Shown piece by piece: positions 58,601-64,000 of a stretch of DNA of 64,000 nucleotides. Source of the DNA: Congeria kusceri (Eukaryota; Mollusca; Bivalvia; Myida; Dreissenidae). Position 1 is the stretch's first letter; every line of letters starts with the position of its first letter. The stretch spans positions 46,625,548 through 46,689,547 of the forward strand of contig CM051034.1 of the NCBI GenBank assembly GCA_027627225.1, given 5' to 3'. Under the pieces are notes generated by a model, which searched no databases, was not told the origin of the DNA, and worked only from the letters and a program-made list of their open reading frames with translations. A program made the translations under genes and the position numbers.

Positions 58601-60327
58601 ACCGACAAAAGTAAGATTATTCCGCCTATACATGTAGATAAATCGTGAGTATGTGTGAAAGGTAATTCCAATACATAACGACTTCAAAATCTATGTTGCA
58701 AAATTGTTTATTGCAATCGGATCCTTCGGGTTCAGGGATTTTATGCATGGATTCTATGTTTCAGTAATAACAAATTACTTTAAGCAAATTTCACGGTTAG
58801 GAGGCTCACCGGAACATCTCATTTGGAGGTGTTAAGAAAATGTCCGGTGATGACTTACCAGTGGTCCGGTGGAGTAAAAATATTTTAAACAGTAAGCAGA
58901 CTTCCACTTTTGTATTATTTTCCCCTTTTAGTAGTACTTTTCAGAAATGTAGGAATGATAAAAAACACTCGGTCCAAGTTTCGTTAAATGATTTACAAAA
59001 CTAAAGGCCGAAGGATATCTTTCAAACAAATTGAGTTTCATTTATAATTAATGACAAATTATATACGGAATCCAGGAAAAAAATAATTGTACTTAGACAA
59101 GTGACAATTGTTTGCGGACAAGTATATTTATGCAATGAACTTGTCCATGAACAAGTAAATAATTGTGGTATTTCCACACCCCTGAATTTGAAATCAAGCA
59201 AAGTGTATTCAGTGGGGATATATTTGGTCAGTAAGATAAAATGGCATGACCTGTTTGTCTTTCAGGAAAACAACACTACCACTGGAGAGAGGACAGACAA
59301 GAAAAGTCCTTCCGGTGCGTCCTCAAAACCAGAGGTGTGTTTGTTTGGACTCAAGTTTTCTCAATACTTGCCATCCCTTGTGAGGCCCATATATCATATA
59401 AAATATTTGCTAAAGTGCTCTTTCATGTAAGGCATCTCAATAAATTAAGAATCATTCATGCCAATTCAAAACGTTGTATTCTGAAAAAGTTATATAACGT
59501 GACGTCATTACCAACGCACCGCAAGTGCTCATCACCCAAAGACAACGCTCAAAATTGCGTGCTTAAACGTTATTATCAGTAACACTGCTATATATAAAGC
59601 AATCATTAAATAAAATGATTGTGCAATCAATTTTATGATATGTGTACAGCTGAACTTGGTTACCTTGAAGTTGAAGTTCCGATTATGTCAAAGTGGAAAA
59701 TTACTCCAGACTTCTTCCTTGTAAAAAAATATGGTTACCGTAAATGTTTAACAGGAATATTTGGGTATGTTGAGGTGATTTCCTATCCATATAGTATTTG
59801 TGCACTTATTTCTATGAATTTATCTCGAAGTATTGACATCTGTGTCAAGACCTACCTAGCCACTGTATAAGTTTTTTCAAACTATGCAAACATCTTATTT
59901 ATTTATCACTTATTTGTAAAATTAAATAAGAAAATCTGATGGGTACAGGACCCATTCCGAAGTCTGTGAAAAAAAAATAAACAAAAGCGAAAATTCACAA
60001 TGTGCAGGGTATTGGATCCATTCTCAGAGCTGTGAAAACAAATATTTTTCAATGCTAAAAAGTTGAAAAAAAAATCGAACATTCCCAATCAAAGCAGTGA
60101 AATTATAATTGCTTGAACCACACTTCTTTTTTAGAAGGATCTGACAAAATATCAGCTTGTTACCAGAAGGGCTCCGAAATCTTATGACATAGAGGAGGAG
60201 CAACCGGACAAGTGCGGGCAGCTTACAAAACTTTGCGATTCTTCGAACAGCCCCGCCATGAAGGCAGTCCATGAAAAGATAAAGGTTGTCTATGACAGAG
60301 AAAGCCAAGAGGGGTTGAACATTACAG
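46452..60327 (+). CDS. RIG-I-like-type tandem-CARD protein; nine exons visible, 3' end uncertain
   Basis: Exons: 46452-46623 (donor uncertain), about 47078-47212, 48760-49104, 49823-49945, 51534-51623, 52491-52559, 58282-58610, 59266-59334 and 60135-60327. All junctions keep frame; most are phase 1. Exons 1-2 encode CARD1 (EACFEYIVEAVDWRDLLAYP; DATREMLLHIIQNV). Exon 3 encodes CARD2 (LKDALKKNIPYICNNLDVIQ; NAALELILLVPNKDEYW). The order, spacing and residues such as the C-terminal Trp of CARD2 follow the N-terminus of RIG-I/MDA5, cytosolic RNA sensors that signal through CARD contacts. The following 250 or so residues are Ser/Glu/Lys-rich and probably disordered, longer than the usual linker to the helicase. 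No helicase motif is visible. It may be an RLR continuing beyond the window, or a CARD-only adaptor. Confidence 0.65.
47078..47212 (+). CDS. Tandem-CARD gene exon 2 (second half of CARD1)
   Basis: Reads RKFKDMDKKGPSKDATREML and FSRLVNELQDA to donor GGTATAC in phase 1. If not spliced there, the frame meets TAA at 47221 after GIP. A transcript ending there would give a single-CARD protein, so this is a possible alternative end. Confidence 0.6.
47571..48410 (+). pseudogene. Degenerate mariner-like transposon remnant
   Basis: ACGAGGGCTGTTTCGTAAAT near 47571 resembles mariner inverted-repeat ends. About 550 bp later, SGHPRSAVPIGNVDFHYIV resembles the S-G-R-P...A-V segment between the mariner DNA-binding and catalytic domains. 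Several frameshifts and stops interrupt it, and no right-hand inverted repeat was found. It lies in intron 2 of the tandem-CARD gene. Confidence 0.3.
48760..49104 (+). CDS. Tandem-CARD gene exon 3 (CARD2)
   Basis: Acceptor TTTTGTTTCAG and donor CTGAAGGTACA, both phase 1. It encodes an entire six-helix CARD2 in one exon (VMKILKAEKFPTTLESRLKD through PKFLLCLIQCQGNYTHIAKK). The open frame upstream of 48760 is intron read-through. Confidence 0.72.
49823..49945 (+). CDS. Tandem-CARD gene exon 4
   Basis: CTATTTCAG to GAAAGGTTTT, phase 1 to phase 1. Encodes LLEKEKSHPKWTMEEFINQH and RTIDSCHPTKPEK, the C-terminal edge of CARD2 and start of the linker. Confidence 0.6.
49985..50230. repeat. Dispersed G/C-led repeat, copy 2
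   Basis: Same ordered blocks as 39845-40130, including GGAATTTGACATTCCGA and GTCAAATTCCCCTG. It lies in intron 4 of the tandem-CARD gene. Confidence 0.65.
50427..50485. repeat. 59-bp hairpin
   Basis: CACCAATTACAAAACAACAT TTCCAAAAC is followed after two bases by its near-perfect complement ending GTTTTGTAGTTGGTG. The stem is about 28 bp with very few mismatches. Confidence 0.8.
50620..51500. repeat. Degenerate 30-bp minisatellite
   Basis: More than 25 imperfect copies of GAATAGCTTTCTGAAAAGAT plus GTAGTTTAGA, with variants such as TTTGTGTATGATGTAG. It fills the 3' part of intron 4. Confidence 0.85.
51534..51623 (+). CDS. Tandem-CARD gene exon 5 (Ser-rich linker)
   Basis: AATTTCAG to ATGGTGAGC, phase 1 both ends. 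Encodes QRSTSSSSASNSSDVYNEQE and PRLNKLMTY. Confidence 0.55.
51624..52490. other. Intron 5, no other feature
   Basis: Poly-T-rich intronic sequence with several CCTACTTTTTT runs; nothing further recognised. Confidence 0.5.
52491..52559 (+). CDS. Tandem-CARD gene exon 6 (acidic linker)
   Basis: ATTCTACAG to GCAGTGAGT, phase 1 both ends. Encodes EVKDESSSHIDDGEPRMHHL. It joins in phase to exon 7. Confidence 0.5.
52600..53964. repeat. Tandem repeat of about 130-140 bp, about ten copies
   Basis: Units share ATAACTCCATTAGTATTGAA, GGGATTCAAATGAAACTTCA, TAGAGGACAATGAGAGGAAG and GGAGTTATTGCCCTTTGTTT. Some copies stay open over 60-90 codons, but the peptides only reflect the repeat. The array resumes at 54970-55250 after an inserted element. 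Confidence 0.85.
53965..54968. mobile_element. Repeat element inserted within the 130-bp array
   Basis: Opens with GGTAAGCTATTGGTATAGGG and closes with GAGCGCTTTGGGCCATCATG then GCCCTCTTGTTA. Inside are about four units of roughly 165 bp with ATCTTAACCGAAC, CACAGTTTGT(A/C)TATGA and GTTATTGCC(C/T)TTTG. The flanking 130-bp array continues on both sides, so this is a nested insertion. Confidence 0.6.
54970..55250. repeat. Continuation of the 130-bp tandem array
   Basis: About two more units (ATATTGATAGAGGA; CATAACTCTTTCTTCAATAT; GGAGTTATTGCCCTT) follow directly after the inserted element. Confidence 0.7.
55404..56972. mobile_element. Same repeat family as 42946, long copy 3, two kinds of internal tandem unit
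   Basis: Begins CTAGACTATTAACAGATATG then CTACTCACCCGTTCGTCGGC. The first half holds about 170-bp units (TTTGCGTGCAA; AGCAGAATTATGCCCC). The second half, from about 56200, has about 145-bp units (AACTTGAGAACGCATTGAGA; ATACCTTAT; GGGTGGGGTCAAGGTCA). It ends GTCGAGCGCGTTGTCCTGAG then ACAGCTTTTGTTA. Confidence 0.7.
56973..57544. other. Intron 6, unassigned
   Basis: No repeat or gene recognised. Confidence 0.4.
57545..57660. mobile_element. Hairpin-led repeat start (truncated)
   Basis: ATACCCCCACAAACGGAGTT TAGGGGTGGTAT forms a short stem and is followed by GGTCTGGCGGTCTGCCGG repeats, the same design as at 38009 and 60637. Confidence 0.55.
58035..58235 (+). mobile_element. tRNA-derived SINE
   Basis: GGTCGCAGTGGTGTAATG resembles an A box, and 45 bp later AGTTTAATTCCTGCTCG resembles a B box. 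A non-tRNA body follows (AGACACCGGTACTGATTCTA; AGTAAGCCTATGGCTTTCGA) and an A-rich TTAAAATAAATA end. It lies in intron 6 of the tandem-CARD gene. The family is not named with confidence. Confidence 0.6.
58282..58610 (+). CDS. Tandem-CARD gene exon 7 (long linker exon)
   Basis: TATTTTCAG to AAAAGTAAG, phase 1 in and phase 0 out. Encodes NNLSPNKPDESADYSATGRE, ISFTSLLLNDDNTEQPGF and SETSSLFSEVDNFKQETK. Highly polar, Ser/Thr/Asn-rich and probably disordered, with clear coding composition. No domain is recognised. Confidence 0.58.
59266..59334 (+). CDS. Tandem-CARD gene exon 8
   Basis: GTCTTTCAG to CAGAGGTGTGT, phase 0 both ends. Encodes ENNTTTGERTDKKSPSGASS. Confidence 0.5.
60135..60327 (+). CDS. 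Tandem-CARD gene exon 9
   Basis: TTTTTTAG to TTACAGGTTTG, phase 0 in and phase 1 out. Encodes KDLTKYQLVTRRAPKSYDIE, CGQLTKLCDSSNSPAMKAV and HEKIKVVYDRESQEGL. No helicase motif is visible in it; whether it is still linker or leads to another domain cannot be decided. Confidence 0.52.
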
Positions 60328-60636
60328 GTTTGTTTTGTTTCCTTGCTTAGAAAATACAGAAACCAATGGATGAAAGTTTTCAATATTGTATCTGTTTTCA
60401 GTTTTTTTGAAAGTTTTTATCCAGCATAAAATATACCGAAAACTAAGGGTTCAGTATTTTGAAAACATGAAATCAGAATTTTCATTTTTGTTCTGTACTT
60501 TCACCCTTGGAAACATTCATACTGTTTTGACAGAATGCTTTGCATTGAATGCGTCCTTATACAATGTATAATACTGTATGCTTTTCTTTTGTTCTGCAAA
60601 ATAAAAAAAACAACAGTTTCTGAACAGTTTATTAGG

Positions 60637-61800
60637 GCCCCGCAAATTTCTTTGCGGGTGCCTTATAGTAATCACCCTGTCTGTCCGTCTGTCCGTCCGT
60701 CCGTCAGTCCGCACTAACAGGAGGGTAGTTAAGTGGTTAATGTTTACGGACAATTTAGTTGAAAATAGATTAATAGGGTTAGGGTTAGTCTTTATTTGGC
60801 TTAAAAATGCTTTAAGGTGGCTATTTTAAGACACTTAACTATCAGTTTTTCGAAAGAGAGCCACTTAAGTATCATCTCGTAGGAACGTCCGTCCGTTCGT
60901 CCATCCTTCCTCCTGTCCGTCCCGTTTTCTTGTCCGCAGTATTTCTCAGCAACTTCTGACTAGAATTCAATAAAACTTCATTGGAAGCTTCATTACCAAG
61001 AGGACGTGTGCACTGAACAAGGACATTTTGCTTCAATGATTTTTCTCAGAGTAATGGGACTTTGAAGTTTTCTGAAATAAGCATTTATTGCACGATTCTT
61101 GTCCGGTTTATTTCTACGCAACTAATGGTTTGAATTCAATGAAACTTTATAGGAAGATTCATTACCTAGAGGAGTTGTGCACTGAAACAGGGCGTTCGGC
61201 TTCATTGATTTTCTCAGAGTTGTGGTACTTTGAAGATTTCTGAAATAAGTATTTACTGCACAATTCTTGTACGGTCTATTTCTATGCAACTTCTGCTCTG
61301 AATTAAATGAAACGTTATAGGAAGCTTCATTACTAAGAGGAGGTGTGCACTGAACCAAGGCGTTCTACTTCAATGATTTTTCTCAGAGTTGTGGGACTTT
61401 AAAGATTTCAGAAATAAGCAATTCTTGTTCGGTCTATTTAAACGCAACTACTGGCCAGAATTAAATAAAACTTTATAGGAAGCTTCATTACCCAGAGGTG
61501 GTGTGCACTAAGGAAGGATGTTCTGCTTAAATGATTTTTCTTTGAGTTATGGGACTTTGAAGATTTCTGAAATAAGTATTAAGTGCACAATTTGTGTCTT
61601 ATCTATTTCTACACAACTACTGGCCAGAATACAATGGTGATGTTTCATTATCAAAATTAGGTGTGCACTGTACTGGATGTGTCCTTTTAGTGATTTTCCT
61701 TGGAGTTAAGGGACTTTGGAGGTTGCTAAAATTAGTGAATAGTGCGCAATTCTTGTCTGGACTGTTTCTCAGCAACTACTAGCCATTATTCATTGATTTT
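60637..61800. mobile_element. Hairpin-led repeat with about 150-bp tandem units
   Basis: GGGCCCCGCAAATTTCTTTGCGGG forms a stem at the start, followed by CTGTCCGTCTGTCCGTCCG. From 60900 on are five imperfect units with TAGGAAGCTTCATTACC, GAGGTGTGCACTGAAC and TTTTCTCAGAGTT...GGGACTTTGAAG. Confidence 0.7.
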
Positions 61801-63260
61801 TAGGTTAACTTTTCAAAGAAAAGGCAAGCTATTCCTTCTCACCCCAGCGTCGGCATCTGAGCTAGGTTTAAGTCTTTTGGTAAGCTAGTTTCTCATTAAA
61901 ATGAACCAATAGGCCAAGTTTGGTAACTTTAATTTGAAATTTGTCAAAATAAAGGTCTTTTTGCACTTAGAAATTTTACATAAAAGCTATATGGACAGGT
62001 TAAAGTTTTTTGGTAAGCTAGTTTTTCAGGAATTGCTTGAGGGATTTCATTTATGGACATTTTTGCACTTAGAAATTGTACATATAAGCTATTTAGATAG
62101 GTTGAAGTTTTTCGGTAAGCTAGTTTCTCAACTTTTAAAATCAACTTCATTCCCGCTCTCTAACTCGAGAACATATTAAGCTATTGTAATGAAACTTCAA
62201 ACATAGATACCTTATAGCAAGACCTTGCTTGGGATTGCATATTGGTGGGTGGGGTCAAGGTCAAGATCACTGTTACTAAAAATGGAAAAACAGTTTCTGC
62301 TCCATAACTTGAGAACATATTGAGATGTTTTAATAAAACTAAATATATAGATACTTTATAACAAGACCTCACTTGGGATTGCATATGGAGTGGGTGGGGT
62401 CAAGGTCGAGGTAACTGTTACAGTTATAATTAGAAAAATGGTTTCCGCTCCATAGCTTGAGATACTTTAATAAAACTTAATACATACATACCTTATATCA
62501 AGACCTAGCTTGGGATTGCAAATGGCGTGGGTGGGTTCAAGGTCACTGTTGCTAAAAATAGAAAAAAAGGTTTCCGCTCAATAACTCGAGAACGCATTGA
62601 GATATTTGAATGAAACTTAATACATACTTACCTTATATCGAGACCTCACTTGGGATTGCCTATAGGGTCAAGGTCAAAGTTACTGTTACTTAAATGGAAA
62701 AAACGGTTTTGGCTCAATAACTTGAAAACGCATTGAGATATTTTAAGAAAACTGTATACAAAGATACCTTATATCAAGACCTGGCTTGGGATTGCATATG
62801 GGGTGGCTGGGGTCATGGTCAAGGTCACTTTTACTAAAATAGAATAACAATTTTCGCTCAATGATTTGAGAACACATTGAGATATTTTAATGAAACTTAA
62901 TACATATATACCTTATATTGAGACCTCACTTGGGATTGCATATAAGGTGGGTGGGGTCAAGGTCAAGGTCATTATTACTAAAAATGGAAAAATGGTTTCC
63001 GCTCAATAACTTTAGAATGCATTGAGATATTTTAATGAAACTCAATAGATATGTGGAGACCTCACATCGGATTGCATATAGGGTGGGTCGGGTCACGGTC
63101 GAGCCCACTGTTACTCTAAATAAAAAATGGTTTCCGCTGAATAGCTTGAGAACACATTGAGATATTTTTATGAAACTTCATACATAGATACTTTATATTG
63201 AAACCTCGCTTGGGATTGCATGTGTGGTTGGTGGGGTCAATGTCAAGTTCGCCATTACTA
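61801..63260. repeat. Tandem units of about 70 and 145 bp
   Basis: 61880-62150 has about 100-bp repeats with GGTTAAAGTTTTTTGGTAAG CTAGTTT. 62150-63260 has about eight 145-bp units (CTCGAGAACGCATTGAGATA; TACCTTATATCGAGACCTC; TTGGGATTGCATATGGGGTG; GGTCAAGGTCACTGTTACTA), the same unit as in 56200-56900. Confidence 0.8.
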
Positions 63261-63342
63261 AACATTTTATTGATGTGCTGACTTTAATGCATATTATTCG
63301 AAAAAAATAGTTTTTGTCGAATTTCCATTTTTCTTGTTTTAG

Positions 63343-63428
63343 AAAAAAATATCAGTAACTCTGACAAGCACAAGAAAAGTCGAGCTACTCTTCTGATTGC
63401 ATTCCCATTACTTTGCAAAGCGCATTGA
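63343..63428 (+). CDS. Possible terminal exon of the tandem-CARD gene (weak)
   Basis: TTGTTTTAG is followed by a frame that joins exon 9 in phase 1 and reads KNISNSDKHKKSRATLLIAF to TGA at 63426-63428. With it the gene would encode about 536 residues without a helicase. However, AACTCTGACAAGCA...AGTCGAGC matches the 3' end of the repeat family seen at 43840 and 56913, so this is more likely repeat sequence that happens to be in phase, or an exonised repeat. Confidence 0.2.
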
Positions 63429-63776
63429 GGAGCATCCATCATTTCACTGATAGCCTTGTTCCATCTTGTTTTGAATAATTTGGTTAAAATGCATCCTTTC
63501 AAGGAATACAAAAAAATCTAGTTAGAATAGGACATAAAACATAGAATAACCATTTTGTTGGAAAGACATGGTCCTTTCTTCTAAATAGGAAACTGGGTCT
63601 CAACCTTTTAGTAACAGTGGAATGTTTCACTTTGTTCTGACATTTTTCAGAGTTTTCCAAATTAAAATTATTACATTTACTAAAACTTAACCTTTAATAT
63701 AGATATTTTTCGATTTCCTTATTATCATATTATGTTCATTTATGTATTATTTCAAAGCCAACAAAGTGTTGTTTAG

Positions 63777-63782
63777 AATAAA
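63777..63782 (+). terminator. Candidate polyadenylation signal
   Basis: AATAAA about 350 bp after the possible stop at 63428. Meaningful only if that exon is real, since such hexamers are common in AT-rich DNA. Confidence 0.2.
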
Positions 63783-63956
63783 TTGCTATGATCTATAAAG
63801 TACCTCCTTTATTATATATAATTAATATTTTATCCCATTGACGCAATAACACCCCATTGGATAAACTTAGCTGTATTCCACACCGTGGAAATATAACTGT
63901 CGCGTGCACGGACTACGTTTTCTATTCCGTAACACGATGCAGTCGCCATTGTTACG

Positions 63957-64000
63957 CTCCCCGAAAGGGGGGAGCATTTAGTCGCCGCTTTGTCCGCTTA
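63957..64000. mobile_element. Hairpin-led repeat start, cut by the window edge
   Basis: CTCCCCGAAAGGGGGGAG is a short stem followed by TAGTCGCCGCTTTGTCCG, the same opening pattern as the other hairpin-led elements. Confidence 0.5.

Noticed and set aside
60771..60790. Telomere-like TTAGGG motif
   Set aside because: Only about two to three units (AGGGTTAGGGTTAG) inside a dispersed repeat; no array.

Overview
This is eukaryotic nuclear DNA, most likely from a bivalve mollusc. The evidence is: about two-thirds A+T; genes split by GT-AG introns; a secreted coiled-coil C1q protein; a RIG-I-type tandem-CARD gene; a FLYWCH/MULE transposon; L1-like retrotransposons; and the dense foldback and 100-170 bp tandem repeats seen in many bivalve genomes. 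The species cannot be named from the window alone.

Layout. 0-4.2 kb: an open frame running off the left edge, a decayed LINE tail, and a 5'-truncated minus-strand LINE (1497-4194) with a 14-bp target-site duplication. 4.2-11.1 kb: mostly non-coding, with one orphan coding-like exon carrying a stop (6123-6430), a 67-bp tandem array and long (AAT)n tracts. 11.1-24.0 kb: a plus-strand gene for a papain-fold cysteine protease resembling the C76/tegument-type fold. Its six visible exons join in phase. A 9.7-kb intron holds a transposon nest (an intact-ended MULE, 15297-18055, with 9-bp TSD, inside an older TIR element) and a 47-bp satellite with two levels of higher-order repeat (19264-22710). Its penultimate exon contains a 56-bp unit three times over, which breaks the frame. 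25.8-26.8 kb: a decayed partial copy of the same gene with the catalytic-Cys exon present twice. 27-28.3 kb: a MITE and a 105-bp repeat.

29.6-37.2 kb: a two-exon secreted C1q-domain gene with a TATA box. Its 6.9-kb intron holds an almost full-coding LINE (31540-35797), in which ORF1 and ORF2 are separated by a single in-frame TAG, between inverted repeat arms. 37.6-45.9 kb: dispersed repeats only. 46.4-60.3 kb, perhaps to 63.4 kb: a plus-strand multi-exon gene with two N-terminal CARDs of the RIG-I-like type followed by a Ser-rich linker. Nearly all its introns use phase 1. No helicase domain is visible, so the gene either continues past the right edge or is a CARD-only protein.

The genes are unrelated to one another, although C1q and tandem-CARD proteins both fit innate immunity. 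Most of the structural interest lies in layered transposon insertions and in a protease gene disrupted by a small tandem expansion. All exon calls come from splice signals, phase continuity and recognised motifs; no database search was run.
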